64,000 bases of DNA from an uncultured Clostridium sp. GTDB taxonomy: Bacteria; Bacillota; Clostridia; Clostridiales; Clostridiaceae. Made by a program: the position numbers and the translations under genes. The notes beneath the pieces are model-generated. The model made no database searches. It was not told where the DNA came from and saw only the letters and a list, made by a program, of their open reading frames with translations. The DNA lies in assembly GCA_900539375.1 (NCBI GenBank), contig UQBY01000005.1, forward strand, positions 58,511-122,510. Direction: 5' to 3'. Below are positions 42,861-52,573 of the stretch, piece after piece; positions within the stretch are counted from its first letter, which is position 1, and every line of letters starts with the position of its first letter.

Positions 42861-43821
42861 AAGCTCTAAAAGTAATTTCACCACTTAAAATACTTCTTTC
42901 TTCCCCACTTTCAGTTTTTACAATAAGTTCTCCTTCATCATTTAATCCAAGACAGGTAACTTTAACTTTATTTTTACCATTCATCCAATAAGCTTGTTTG
43001 TCAGTAAGCATAGAGTATTTTCTACATAAAGAAACAACATCAGAAAAATCATTGTTTTCAATTACATTAATATATAAGTTTTCAAAAACATTTAAAAAGG
43101 AAGTTAAAATTTCAGTTCTATTAAACTTATGGCCTTCTTCAAGAAATAAAGATGTAGCCTTATCTTTTACTTCTTCATTAAAGTCAGAAGAATCCATATT
43201 AACATTTATACCTATACCAATTATTATATAATTTATGCAATCTATTTCACATTTCATTTCAGTAAGGATTCCAGTAAGTTTTTTACCATTAAGATAAATA
43301 TCATTAGGCCATTTAATTTCAGCCTTTATATTCATATCTCTAAATACTTTAACTAAAGCAGCAGCAGCTACTTGAGTAAGTTTTGAAGCATTTATTGGAT
43401 CAATTTTAGGAGTTAGAAATAGAGAAAACCATAAACCTTCTTTAGGAGATGTCCATTGTCTCCCTAGTCTTCCTTTTCCAAGGGTTTGTTTTTCTGCAAC
43501 TATTAAAGTTCCATCAGGAGTAGACTCATCTAAAGTTTTAGCAAAGTTATTTGTTGAATCTATTTCTTGAAAATATTTAATTTCTCTTCCAATAAATTTT
43601 GTATTAAGGGTTTGTGAAATTTCTTCAGGAATTATAATATCAGGAGAGGATATTAATTTATAGCCTTTTCTTGAAACACCTTTAATTTCATATCCAAGAT
43701 CTTTTAAATTTTTTATATGTTTCCATACAGAAGCCCTAGTTATTCCTAAGCGTTTACTTATTTCCTCACCTGACAAAAAGTCATCACTTTCTTTTAGCCA
43801 TTTAATTAATTTATTATCCAT
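42859..43821 (-). CDS. birA: bifunctional biotin-protein ligase / biotin operon repressor
   Basis: 320 residues. An N-terminal winged helix (LSGEEISKRLGITRASVWKH, residues 15-35) binds DNA; the central ligase domain has AEKQTLGKGRLGRQWTSP (biotinyl-AMP loop), KWPNDIYLNGKKLTGIL and GIGINVNM; the C-terminal SH3-like part ends in SGEERSILSGEITFRA. It attaches biotin to carboxylase subunits and represses biotin genes. The start is ATG 43821 after TGGAGAG; the upstream ATG at 43833 overlaps this site. Confidence 0.95.
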   Translation of the reverse strand: MDNKLIKWLKESDDFLSGEEISKRLGITRASVWKHIKNLKDLGYEIKGVSRKGYKLISSPDIIIPEEISQTLNTKFIGREIKYFQEIDSTNNFAKTLDESTPDGTLIVAEKQTLGKGRLGRQWTSPKEGLWFSLFLTPKIDPINASKLTQVAAAALVKVFRDMNIKAEIKWPNDIYLNGKKLTGILTEMKCEIDCINYIIIGIGINVNMDSSDFNEEVKDKATSLFLEEGHKFNRTEILTSFLNVFENLYINVIENNDFSDVVSLCRKYSMLTDKQAYWMNGKNKVKVTCLGLNDEGELIVKTESGEERSILSGEITFRA

Positions 43822-43977
43822 AATACTCTCCATTAAAAATATATTTATTTAACTATAGGTTAAAAACCTTATATTATTTATTATAATAAAGTTATTATAA
43901 CATACTAGTAAAAAAAATTTAGAATGAAAATTTATAATGTTTTAATTATTTTATAAATTAAGGTTTTTAATAGTAAA

Positions 43978-44016
43978 AAGCTATAAAATAAAAATACTTT
44001 ATTTCATAGCTTAAAA
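43978..44016 (-). terminator. intrinsic terminator after the lipoprotein gene
   Basis: Minus-strand reading: TAAGCTATGAAATAAAG, loop, TTATTTTATAGCTTTTTA; one mismatch in the stem. It lies 15-50 bases past the leftward gene's stop. Confidence 0.7.
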
Positions 44017-44030
44017 TTTACATATAAATT

Positions 44031-44582
44031 TTATTTATAGTTTGATGCAGCTACGCCCATTAGAGCTGTTGTATAATCATCATCCTGAGAAATAACCCAG
44101 TTATCATCAGAATCTTTGGTAAGATTAATAACACCAGTTCTATCTTCTAAAGTAGCTTTATTAAGTTCATCAATAAGAAGATTTTGAGCAAATTTTTTTA
44201 CTTCATCTTCAGAAGCATCTTGAATAGAAGAAGTTTCAGCCATACATCTAGTAACATATGAAGAAATAACTGTTTGTAAATTTACTCCCTTTATAGATAC
44301 ATTTACTTTAGCTGTATCTCCATTTACTTCTTCACCTGTTGTTGTAGCTTCTATTTTACTTAAAGCATTAACTAAAGCATTGGCTAAATCTTCATTAACA
44401 TTATTATTGTTAGAAGAAACAAGTGAGGAAAGCATTTGTTTTGTAGTATCATTAGAAAGTTCACTTGAAATATCATTAAAATGATTTTTTACTACATCTT
44501 CTGGTGTTTTTTCAGAAGAGCATCCAACTAAGAGAAACATTGAAAAAATCAATGTTAAAATTATTGAAAATTTTCTTTTCAT
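44031..44582 (-). CDS. small lipoprotein of unknown function (DUF4878/DUF5105-like)
   Basis: 183 residues. A signal peptide with lipobox LLVGC (Cys at about residue 21) anchors it outside. The mature domain (EKTPEDVVKNHFNDISSELS, then TAKVNVSIKGVNLQTVISSYV and LTKDSDDNWVIS) has the NTF2-like layout of clostridial lipoproteins annotated as DUF4878 or DUF5105; I assign this only loosely. GGGGGA precedes ATG 44582. It stands alone with its own terminator. Function unknown. Confidence 0.75.
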   Translation of the reverse strand: MKRKFSIILTLIFSMFLLVGCSSEKTPEDVVKNHFNDISSELSNDTTKQMLSSLVSSNNNNVNEDLANALVNALSKIEATTTGEEVNGDTAKVNVSIKGVNLQTVISSYVTRCMAETSSIQDASEDEVKKFAQNLLIDELNKATLEDRTGVINLTKDSDDNWVISQDDDYTTALMGVAASNYK

Positions 44583-44689
44583 GTAAAATCCCCCAATCAA
44601 GTAATATATTACATAATATATATTTTTTGTAACACTAAGTATTTTATCATTTAAGAAAAAACTTTACAAGAGTATATGTAAAAATATAA

Positions 44690-45277
44690 CTATTTAAAAG
44701 TTTTTCTTTTTTTCTTCTTTTTTATTGAATAGCCAAAAGAACCTAAAGGCTTTGAGTTTATACCAAAATATTCTCCATGAGAATAACATATTAAGTTAGC
44801 TTTGTTAAAACAAATTTTTCCGTTATTATCAATAAGACTTTCATCAACTTTTATATTAACTATTTCAAGAAGAAACATATCATGAGTTCCAAGAGGAGTT
44901 ATACTTTTAACTTTACACTCTAAAGCTATTGGAGATTTAGAAATAGATGGAGTAGAAACTTTAACACCTTCATCTAATTGAAGATTAAAGTGTTTAATTT
45001 TATCTATTTTTCTTCCAGATTTAACACCACAAAAATCAACTACTTTTACTAAATCTTTTGTGGTAAGATTTACAACACATTCTTGAGATTCTTTTATATA
45101 TTCATAAGAAAGTCTCTCAGGACGAATTCCTACAGCTAAAGTAGGGGGATTTGTGCATACTGTACTTATCCATCCTACAGTAAAGACATTTACTTTATTT
45201 TTTTTATTTTTACATGTTATAAGTACGACTGGTGTTGGGTTAAGCATTACACTACCTTTAAAATTAACTTTACTCAT
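44690..45277 (-). CDS. flavin reductase family protein (FMN-binding split barrel)
   Basis: 195 residues. GSVMLNPTPVVLITCKNKKN, FTVGWISTVCTNPPTLAVGIRP, YIKESQECVVNLTT, the DFCGVKSGRKIDKIKHFNL segment, and HDMFLLEIVNIKVDE are characteristic of the flavin reductase/flavoredoxin group that binds FMN. It ends in a very basic tail (KKKKKRKTFK). It probably passes electrons to an unknown acceptor. A weak AGGAG-like site (GGAGTT) precedes the ATG. Monocistronic. Confidence 0.88.
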   Translation of the reverse strand: MSKVNFKGSVMLNPTPVVLITCKNKKNKVNVFTVGWISTVCTNPPTLAVGIRPERLSYEYIKESQECVVNLTTKDLVKVVDFCGVKSGRKIDKIKHFNLQLDEGVKVSTPSISKSPIALECKVKSITPLGTHDMFLLEIVNIKVDESLIDNNGKICFNKANLICYSHGEYFGINSKPLGSFGYSIKKKKKRKTFK

Positions 45278-45409
45278 AAAAAACTCCTAAATTTTATTAC
45301 TATATTTTAGTCTTCATGTATAATAGCAAATAAAGAAGTTGCTGTCAATGTAATTAAAAATTAAGAGTTTATTTTGTATATATGTAAGTTATTTTTAATT
45401 ATTATGTAG

Positions 45410-45438
45410 TTGTTATTAGACTTTAGAAATGCTATAAT
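45410..45438 (+). promoter_or_regulatory. promoter of the D,D-carboxypeptidase gene
   Basis: TTGTTA (45410-45415), 17-nt spacer, TATAAT (45433-45438), about 50 bases before the ATG. Confidence 0.65.
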
Positions 45439-45488
45439 TAACATGTTTTTGAAAAACAAAATATTATAAAGGAACAGGAAGAATAGAA

Positions 45489-46778
45489 ATGGGAAAAAAA
45501 TTATTTAAAACACTAGCAGTAACTCTTACTATTTCTTTAGTTTCAACCTTAGCAACAGTAGTTTCTGCTAAAGCAAGTGAACCTACAATAGTTTCAGAAG
45601 CGGCTGTTGTAATGGATTTTGAAACAGGAGAAGTTATTTACGAAAAAAAAGCAGATGAAAAAATGTATTTAGCAAGTACAAGTAAGTTAATGACAGCTTT
45701 ATTATTTGCAGAGTCAAAAACAAAAACAGATACAATTACTTATACAGAAGATGCTAAAGCACAACCACCTTATACAATAGATAGTGAACAAATGAAGCCT
45801 TATGGTAAAACAATGCAAGTTGGAGATACCCTAGATGCAGATACAGTAATGAAGGAACTTTTACTTTTCTCAGGAAATGATGCAGCTTATATGGTAGCAG
45901 ATAGTGTATCAGGAGATAGTGCATCCTTTGTTGATGCTATGAATAAAAAAGCAGAAGAACTTGGATTAACTAGTACACATTTTGAAAATCCTAATGGACT
46001 TCCACAAACACAAGCAGATGGAACTTCAAAGGATGTAAACTATTCTACAGCTTATGAATTAGCCATAATAGCAAGAGAAGCTTTTAAAAATGAATGGGTT
46101 CAAGAAACTATGCAATTAAAAGAAGCTGATGTTGTTCTTCCAGGAGATACAAGAATAAAAATAGAAAATAGAAATACAGAGCTTGGTTCAAATGGAAATA
46201 TTGGTGGAAAAACAGGAGTAACAGATTCTGCTGGAACATGTTTTGCAGGAGTTTATGAAAGAGATGGAAGAAAACTTGTTGGAGTAGTTTTAAAATGTGA
46301 CCGTAATAATAATAATAAAAGATTTGAAGATTTAAAATCAATGATGGATTATAGCTATCCACTTGAAAAGGAAGTTTTTAAAGCTTCTGGAGATGAAGTT
46401 GGAACTATGGACCTTGAGTATAAACTATTTGGGTTCTTTGGACCTACAAAGAAAGTTTCAACAAAAATAAATCTTGCACAAGATGTTAAACTTTATAAAA
46501 ATGCTATAAATGATACTGCAGAAATAAAGCTAAACAATACAGAAAAACAAAGTGCATGGAAAGTTGCTTCAAATAAAGAAGTAAACTTAACCGTTAGTGT
46601 AAAAGCATATAGTGAATCAGTAAAGGGAAATGTAGATATTACTGTAGGAACGTTAATAAAAGCTAACATTTTAATATATGGAGCTATAATATTAGCATTT
46701 ATAGTAATAATTGCACTAATTATATTCATAATTAAATTAATTTCAGATAGTTCAAGAAAGCATAAAAGAAGATACTAA
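45489..46778 (+). CDS. D-alanyl-D-alanine carboxypeptidase (penicillin-binding protein, S11 family)
   Basis: Removes the last D-Ala from peptidoglycan stem peptides. 429 residues: signal peptide (cleavage after about VSAKA), active-site SxxK as Ser63-Thr-Ser-Lys66 in YLASTSKLMTALL, second motif FSGNDAAY, and KTG in IGGKTGVTDSAG. A beta-rich C-terminal domain follows. A final membrane helix (ILIYGAIILAFIVIIALIIF) and basic tail hold it to the membrane outer face, where DacA types usually have an amphipathic helix. Preceded by a good promoter; terminator behind. Confidence 0.93.
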   Translation: MGKKLFKTLAVTLTISLVSTLATVVSAKASEPTIVSEAAVVMDFETGEVIYEKKADEKMYLASTSKLMTALLFAESKTKTDTITYTEDAKAQPPYTIDSEQMKPYGKTMQVGDTLDADTVMKELLLFSGNDAAYMVADSVSGDSASFVDAMNKKAEELGLTSTHFENPNGLPQTQADGTSKDVNYSTAYELAIIAREAFKNEWVQETMQLKEADVVLPGDTRIKIENRNTELGSNGNIGGKTGVTDSAGTCFAGVYERDGRKLVGVVLKCDRNNNNKRFEDLKSMMDYSYPLEKEVFKASGDEVGTMDLEYKLFGFFGPTKKVSTKINLAQDVKLYKNAINDTAEIKLNNTEKQSAWKVASNKEVNLTVSVKAYSESVKGNVDITVGTLIKANILIYGAIILAFIVIIALIIFIIKLISDSSRKHKRRY

Positions 46779-46783
46779 TATTA

Positions 46784-46826
46784 AAAATAGGTTATTTTTC
46801 TATAAATAGAAAAATAACCTATTTTC
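46784..46826. terminator. bidirectional intrinsic terminator
   Basis: AAAATAGGTTATTTTTCTAT pairs with ATAGAAAAATAACCTATTTT around a 2-3-nt loop. It lies between the carboxypeptidase gene and convergent gatD. Confidence 0.85.
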
Positions 46827-46868
46827 TTTATATACAATAATCAATTTGCTTATTAAAATATCTTAATA

Positions 46869-47603
46869 TTACTTATTATTATTTTTAAAAGTATCTATAA
46901 TATGTTTTTTAGCTTTTAATTCAAAGGTGTCATCTAAAGGCTCTAGTTCAATATCTTTATTATATTTTTTCTTTAAAGCTATTTTTAGAAGTCTATCTGC
47001 AAGTTCTGGATTTTTTGATAAAAGAGAACCATGGAAATAAGTACAATAAGTATTTTTATATACACAACCCTCTTTATGGTCTTCTCCATTATTTCCATAA
47101 CCTACAATACACTTACCTAAAGGCTTTAAATTGTTTATATAAGTTCTTCCAGAATGATTTTCAAAACCAACATAAGTTTCATCAAATTCTTCATTATAAA
47201 TTATAGTATTTCCAATAAACCTAGTATCTCCACCTTCTGTATGTATATCTAATATATGAAGGCCTTCAAGTTTATCTCCATTAGGAGCTCTATAATAATT
47301 TCCAAGAAGTTGATAGCCACCACAAATAGCTAAAAGAACTTTTTCATCTTCAACATATTTTGTAAGAGCTTCTTTTTTATTATTTTTTAAATCCTCAGAA
47401 ACAATAGATTGTTCATAGTCTTGTCCACCACCAAAGAAAACAATATCCATATTATCTCCATTAAAATCATCATTTATAGATACATCAAATATATTTACCT
47501 TTATATTTCGTTTTTCTGCTCTATACTTTAATATTAAAATATTTCCTAAATCTCCATAAACATTTAGAAGATCGGGATATAGATGACATATATTTAATTC
47601 CAT
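46869..47603 (-). CDS. gatD: lipid II isoglutaminyl synthase, glutaminase subunit
   Basis: 244 residues, type 1 glutamine amidotransferase of the CobB/CobQ-like group: nucleophile Cys94 in LLAICGGYQLLG, FFGGGQDYEQ, GFENHSGRTYI, and the His of CTYFHGSLLSKNPELAD. With MurT it amidates the alpha-carboxyl of D-Glu in lipid II, a modification needed for efficient cross-linking and lysozyme resistance. It lies 19 bases downstream of murT, with AGGAGG before its ATG. Confidence 0.93.
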   Translation of the reverse strand: MELNICHLYPDLLNVYGDLGNILILKYRAEKRNIKVNIFDVSINDDFNGDNMDIVFFGGGQDYEQSIVSEDLKNNKKEALTKYVEDEKVLLAICGGYQLLGNYYRAPNGDKLEGLHILDIHTEGGDTRFIGNTIIYNEEFDETYVGFENHSGRTYINNLKPLGKCIVGYGNNGEDHKEGCVYKNTYCTYFHGSLLSKNPELADRLLKIALKKKYNKDIELEPLDDTFELKAKKHIIDTFKNNNK

Positions 47604-47622
47604 TTTAAATCCTCCTATTAAG

Positions 47623-48984
47623 CTACCAAAGCTTTTTTATGTAGCCTTTTGAATATAAGAATTTTCTATAATTAATCATAGCTGTATAGGTTGCTAGTAT
47701 ATATATATTATTACTTTTACTAGCTTTAAGCTTTTCTGTTAATTTTTCATAATCCTCTTCAATAATAAAGCTTTCTTCCTTAAGACCAGCAGTTTTAAGT
47801 CTTACTGCCATATCATAAAGTCTTATTCCAGATATAAATACATCTTCTATTGGAAGAGAAGAGAGTTTTTCAAAATTTACATCCCATATCCATGAAACAT
47901 CACGACCATCAGCATAATTATCATTTAACATAAATAAAGTAGAAAAACTTTCTTTATTTAAGCATAAGGTATCTAGGGCTTGATTATATCCTGCTGGATT
48001 TTTTACTAAAATAATTTGTACATTTTTATCTTCTATTTGAATTTTTTCTTGACGACCAAAACTTGAGTCTACTTTTCCTAAAGATGAAGCAATAATATCA
48101 TTTTCAATTCCAGATTCACTTGCTATTGAATAGGCACATAAACCATTGTAAATATTATAAATTCCAGATTGACTTATAGTAACTTCATTTCCATTTATCA
48201 TTACAGAAGAAGAATTAGGTGTTTGGTCTATAATTCCTTCCATTTTATATTTTAATTCTGGACGTTTATAGCCACATTCTGAACAATAATAATCTCCTAA
48301 ATGATTATAGGTAACAAAGTTATATTTATAAGGAGCTTTACATACCTTACAGAACTTAGCATCTGCATTAATGTCAATAGTATTGTTGTCATTAATAGGA
48401 TTTGAAAAGCCATAATAAACCTTTGGATTTTTAACATCTAAAACTCCAAATAAAGAATCATCCCCATTTAATACAAGAGTTGATGATGGAACTTTATGTA
48501 CTCCTTCTAAGATTTTTTCAAGAGTAGTATAAACTTCACCATATCTATCAAGTTGGTCCCTAAATAAATTTGTTATTGTTATGATTTCTGGAGTAATATA
48601 ATCAGTAACAAATTTAAGATTTGCTTCATCAACTTCTATTATTGCATAACTACCTTTATTGCTTTTTGAAAATTTGTAGTTATCAATAAAACAAGAAACT
48701 ATTCCTCTAAAAAGATTTGCACCTGTATTATTTGTTATTACTCTATATCTTTTATTTTTAAAGATATTAGTAATCATACTTGTTGTTGTTGTTTTTCCAT
48801 TAGTACCAGTAACTAAAATAACTTTATAATCCTTTGCTACAGTAGAAAGAATTTTTCTATCAAACTTTAAAGCAACTGTTCCAGGGAAGGTAGAGCCACC
48901 CTTAAGAATATGTTTTGATAAAAATATTGTTGTTTTTCCTGCTAGTATACTAAAAAAAGATTTAATGTTAATTTTTCTCACCAC
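47623..48984 (-). CDS. murT: lipid II isoglutaminyl synthase, Mur-ligase-like subunit
   Basis: 453 residues. The ATP motif VTGTNGKTTTTSMI (residues about 57-70) and central Mur ligase fold are followed by a four-Cys zinc ribbon insert (CKVCKAP and YYCSECGYK, near 210-235), typical of MurT, and the C-terminal DUF1727 domain (NPAGYNQALDTL; NDNYADGRDVSWIWDV). It activates the D-Glu carboxylate for amidation by ammonia from GatD. The start is GTG (48984, or the adjacent GTG 48981) next to CAGGTGG, an unusually close site. Confidence 0.93.
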   Translation of the reverse strand: MVRKINIKSFFSILAGKTTIFLSKHILKGGSTFPGTVALKFDRKILSTVAKDYKVILVTGTNGKTTTTSMITNIFKNKRYRVITNNTGANLFRGIVSCFIDNYKFSKSNKGSYAIIEVDEANLKFVTDYITPEIITITNLFRDQLDRYGEVYTTLEKILEGVHKVPSSTLVLNGDDSLFGVLDVKNPKVYYGFSNPINDNNTIDINADAKFCKVCKAPYKYNFVTYNHLGDYYCSECGYKRPELKYKMEGIIDQTPNSSSVMINGNEVTISQSGIYNIYNGLCAYSIASESGIENDIIASSLGKVDSSFGRQEKIQIEDKNVQIILVKNPAGYNQALDTLCLNKESFSTLFMLNDNYADGRDVSWIWDVNFEKLSSLPIEDVFISGIRLYDMAVRLKTAGLKEESFIIEEDYEKLTEKLKASKSNNIYILATYTAMINYRKFLYSKGYIKKLW

Positions 48985-49284
48985 CTGAAACTATATTTGT
49001 ATTCTTACCCAAAATAAAAATTTTATTCATAACAAATAAAATTTTTATTTAACAGATATATTTTTCTAATAGTATAGCATAAAATTTAATTTTAAACTTA
49101 AAAAAATATTAAAAATCCTTATATAAATAAGAAAAATGTGTTATTGAAAAATTATTTTCAATAAAAATTTACATATTTTTAATATTATTATAAAAGTAGT
49201 ATTAATATAAAAAGTAGATTTAAATAATATTTGATGTTAAAATATATAATTAGAAAAGTAAATATTATAAAAGTGGGGAAATCT
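48985..49284. other. AT-rich divergent intergenic region
   Basis: 300 bases between murT and the TPR gene. It is over 85% A+T by eye, with an AAAATTTTTATT-rich imperfect dyad (about 49010-49045) that I cannot assign. Promoters for both sides must be here but no pair of boxes stands out. Confidence 0.4.
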
Positions 49285-51105
49285 ATGAATAAAATTTTTA
49301 AAAATGTAAAAAATAATAGCATATTTAAAAAGGTGAAATTTCAGAAGATAAAAAATGTAATTAAAAATTTAAATTATAAATATAAAAAAAGTTGTGAAAA
49401 GAATAGGGAATTACCAAGTATAATAACTATTGGAGTATCAATGATTTTTGTGGTAGTATTAACATTAATACTTACTAATAATACTTCAAAAAATAAAGAA
49501 GTAGTAACAGAACCTATTAATATAAGTATAGCTAAAAATCTAGGAGAAGAAAATTTTTATATAGGAGAATATGATAAAGCCATTAAAGAGTATGAAAAGC
49601 TAAATAGCAAAGAAGAATGGCCATTATATGAAGTTAAAATGGCTGAAGTATGTTCAGTTAAAGGGGATTATGATAGAGCAAGTAGTCTTATAGATGAAGT
49701 TTATGAAATACGAAACAATTTAATAGAAAATAATAAAGATGAAAAGTATAAAAAGAAAGATGCAGAACTTGGAAATTACATAACATTAATATCATTATTT
49801 GATGGTAAAGACAAAGCTGCATTAGAATATGGAGAAATCTTTTTAAAAGAAAATCCAGATAATAAAACTCTTCAAAGAACAATGTTTACAGTTTATTTGT
49901 TATCAGAAAATGAAAATAAAGCAAAAGAAATTTTAGAAAAATATGCTGTAGATGAAGAGGATTCTTATGACTTAGCATTATATGCAAGAATGAACATGTT
50001 AGTTAATAAATGGGATGAAGGCTTTGAATATTTAAAAAAGTCATGGCATTTAAATAAAGATGAGGTAAAAGTTTTTGATATAATTTCTCAAGAAGCTTCA
50101 TATAATCAAGATGAAATAATTGAAAAATTAACAAAGTTATCTGAAAAAGAACCAAAAGAAGTTGCCTATAAGGCTTGGCTTGTAAAGTGTTATTCAATGT
50201 CTGAAAAAACTATGAATAAGGCAGAAAAACTTTTTAAAGAAATAAAAAAAGAAGATTTAGGAGAATATGTTTTTAATACTGTAGCTGCTAAAATCTATCA
50301 GTATAGAAAAGAAAATATAAAAGCTAATGAACTAATTAGAAATGTATTATTTGAAGAAAATTTAATAGGATATCAAACAACAGCTTGGTATTATTATAAT
50401 AAAGAAGACTATGATAAGGCTATTGAATATTGTAAAAAAGGTATTTTAGAAAATAGTGAATATCCTGATAACTATGGTTTTTTAATGTCAGATATAATGA
50501 TAAAAAAGGGAGAGCCTAACCTTGCAGAGCCTTATTTTAGAACAGCTTTAGTAAAAGAACCTTTTAACTACAATATAATGCTTAAGGTAGCTAATTATTA
50601 TGAATATACAATGAATGATTTAGAAAAAGCTTATGAATATTTAAATTTTGCATCATTAATTAAACCAAATAATGTTGATATATATTATAATATGGCAATG
50701 GTAAAGATTGATTTAAAAGAAAGTCATGAGGCTATAGAATTAATTAATAAATGTATTTTATTAGATGAAGAAAATGAAAAATACCATAGAACTTTAGGAA
50801 CAATCTATTTAGAAGAAGGTAATAAAGAAAAAGCTCTTGAAGAAATAAGAAAAGCTTATAATATTAATAATGATGATATATTAACTCTTAATAATGCAGG
50901 GTGTTATTATATATCAGTGGAAAATAATATAAGTCGTGGATATGAAAATATTAAAGGGGCTTATGATAAAATTTCAAATAGTACAGATAAAGAAACTAAA
51001 AAATATATAACTAAAAATTATGAAAAAGCTAAAGCTTTATATGATAAATATAATAATGACAGTGATGCTAAATTTGAAATACCAGACCTACATTTATTTT
51101 ATTAA
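49285..51105 (+). CDS. membrane-anchored tetratricopeptide-repeat protein
   Basis: 606 residues with a basic cytosolic N-terminus (about 48 residues), a single membrane helix (IITIGVSMIFVVVLTLIL) and then about 530 residues outside or on the trans side formed of TPR units: NFYIGEYDKAIKEYEKL, WYYYNKEDYDKAIEYCKKG, DLEKAYEYLNFASLIKPN, IDLKESHEAIELINKCI, EGNKEKALEEIRKAY. Start at ATG 49285 behind GTGGGGA; a longer in-frame start has no site. No catalytic domain. It may be a scaffold in envelope assembly; the neighbours murT-gatD and uppP point that way but do not prove it. Confidence 0.8.
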   Translation: MNKIFKNVKNNSIFKKVKFQKIKNVIKNLNYKYKKSCEKNRELPSIITIGVSMIFVVVLTLILTNNTSKNKEVVTEPINISIAKNLGEENFYIGEYDKAIKEYEKLNSKEEWPLYEVKMAEVCSVKGDYDRASSLIDEVYEIRNNLIENNKDEKYKKKDAELGNYITLISLFDGKDKAALEYGEIFLKENPDNKTLQRTMFTVYLLSENENKAKEILEKYAVDEEDSYDLALYARMNMLVNKWDEGFEYLKKSWHLNKDEVKVFDIISQEASYNQDEIIEKLTKLSEKEPKEVAYKAWLVKCYSMSEKTMNKAEKLFKEIKKEDLGEYVFNTVAAKIYQYRKENIKANELIRNVLFEENLIGYQTTAWYYYNKEDYDKAIEYCKKGILENSEYPDNYGFLMSDIMIKKGEPNLAEPYFRTALVKEPFNYNIMLKVANYYEYTMNDLEKAYEYLNFASLIKPNNVDIYYNMAMVKIDLKESHEAIELINKCILLDEENEKYHRTLGTIYLEEGNKEKALEEIRKAYNINNDDILTLNNAGCYYISVENNISRGYENIKGAYDKISNSTDKETKKYITKNYEKAKALYDKYNNDSDAKFEIPDLHLFY

Positions 51106-51266
51106 ATATTTTATAAACAAATAATATATATATCTAGACAAATTTAAAGATTAAAGTATAATTTAACATGTTATAAAAAGTATAATTGTCATTAATATTA
51201 TAAAAATTATAAAAATAATAAGTAAAGTATGCTATGCATAAAAAGGGAAAGTGAGGGAATAAAATT

Positions 51267-52172
51267 TTGGATTTTTTGTTTATTTTTAAGGCTATAATAA
51301 TAGCTATTGTAGAGGGATTAACAGAGTTTATACCAGTTTCATCTACAGGACATATGATTTTAGTTGGAAGTTTAATTAATTTTTCAGGAAATACAGAAAC
51401 TTTAAAAACCTTCTGTGATATGTTTGAGGTGGTAATACAACTTGGAGCAATACTTGCAGTTGTAGTTTTATATTGGAAGAAAATTAGTGATAGTATAGTT
51501 GAATTTTTTAAATATATATGGAATGTAATATATAAACTTATCACAAAAAAATCTTACTTTAAAGAAGGAGAAGAAGGAAAGGTAGGATTTAAATTTGGAA
51601 TAAATGTAATAGTTGGAAGTATTCCTATGGGAATAGTAGGAATTACATTTTATAGTAAAATAAAAAGCTTATTTAATCCTAATGCAGTTATAATTGGATT
51701 AATAGTTGGAGGTATTCTTCTTATTGTTATAGAAAATACTTTCAGAAAAAGAAAAAAAGCTGTAAAAGATATTGATAAAATAACTCCTATAAGAGCATTA
51801 ATAGTTGGATGTTTTCAAATTTTAGCAGTATGGCCTGGAATGTCAAGAAGTGCTTCTACAATCATGGGAGGATGGATAGCAGGATTATCAACTCCTATAG
51901 CAGCAGAATTTTCATTTTTCTTAGCTATTCCAGCTATGGTAGGTTCTTCTGCAAAAGACCTATTTGAATATGATTATTCAATAATGAATGGAACTTTATG
52001 GGTAGCATTAATAGTTGGATTTATAGTTGCATTTATAGTTTCAATAATAGTAATGGAAAAATTTGTTGCTTTCTTAAAGAAGAAACCAATGAGAATATTT
52101 GCTATATATAGAGTATTAATAGGAATTGTACTAGCTATTTTAGTTTTAACAAAAGTAATAACATTAACTTAA
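51267..52172 (+). CDS. uppP: undecaprenyl-diphosphatase
   Basis: Recycles undecaprenyl diphosphate to the monophosphate carrier at the membrane. 301 residues, about eight helices; EGLTEFIPVSSTGHMIL carries the Glu/Ser/His catalytic motif and GMSRSASTIMGGWIAGL the Arg motif. Start TTG 51267, after GAGGGAA; an extra hydrophilic loop (KKSYFKEGEEGKVGFKFG) is normal for the clostridial type. Overproduction of this enzyme is known to give bacitracin tolerance (the BacA name). Monocistronic with a strong terminator. Confidence 0.95.
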   Translation: MDFLFIFKAIIIAIVEGLTEFIPVSSTGHMILVGSLINFSGNTETLKTFCDMFEVVIQLGAILAVVVLYWKKISDSIVEFFKYIWNVIYKLITKKSYFKEGEEGKVGFKFGINVIVGSIPMGIVGITFYSKIKSLFNPNAVIIGLIVGGILLIVIENTFRKRKKAVKDIDKITPIRALIVGCFQILAVWPGMSRSASTIMGGWIAGLSTPIAAEFSFFLAIPAMVGSSAKDLFEYDYSIMNGTLWVALIVGFIVAFIVSIIVMEKFVAFLKKKPMRIFAIYRVLIGIVLAILVLTKVITLT

Positions 52173-52190
52173 AAATTTAATTAAAATTTT

Positions 52191-52238
52191 AAAAAGTTGT
52201 TTTTTAAGAATATTTTTTTCTTAAAAAACAACTTTTTT
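52191..52238 (+). terminator. intrinsic terminator after uppP
   Basis: AAAAAGTTGTTTTTTAAGAA and TTCTTAAAAAACAACTTTTTT; nearly perfect 20-bp stem. Confidence 0.88.
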
Positions 52239-52573
52239 AAATGTATAGAAAGTATAAAAAAATTAAGTCTTTAAAGTTAGTAATCTTAATCTTTTAAAGA
52301 ATATAAAATTAAAAAAGTGTTAAATAACTTAAAGAAAATGAGAGAAGGGAAGAAAAAGGAGATTAGAGTTTGTGATTCTAAGAAAAAATATAAAAAATTG
52401 GATAAAATATGCTTTGATATTTGGTCAATTTATGGTAATATAGAAATAGAATAAATTTTTTAATTTTTAAAGTTTTCAAAAAATTTAATTAATTCTAGTA
52501 TATTTAAAAATATTACTAGAAAACACTAAAGGGTTTTATGTAAACAATATCATAGGTGAGGAGGATTATCAAT
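52239..52573. other. intergenic region before the phosphofructokinase gene
   Basis: 335 bases. AT-rich, with a short run of G/A-rich sequence (about 52335-52370) but no ORF with a ribosome site, no strong hairpin and no clear promoter pair. I see nothing further in it. Confidence 0.4.

Noticed and set aside
46296..46325. AATAATAATAATAATAAA short tandem repeat in the carboxypeptidase gene
   Set aside because: It is in frame within a normal-length protein (Asn run) and is too short to call a phase-variable tract.
51430..51448. ACTTGGAGC match to the core-repeat motif
   Set aside because: It is inside the uppP coding sequence (Gln-Leu-Gly-Ala-Ile), has no flanking complementary arms, and is a chance match.
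51134..51544. Open frame of 136 codons on the minus strand opposite uppP
   Set aside because: It lies over the 5' part of uppP and its upstream gap, has no ribosome binding site and gives a low-complexity Phe/Ile/Tyr-rich peptide typical of antisense reading in AT-rich DNA.
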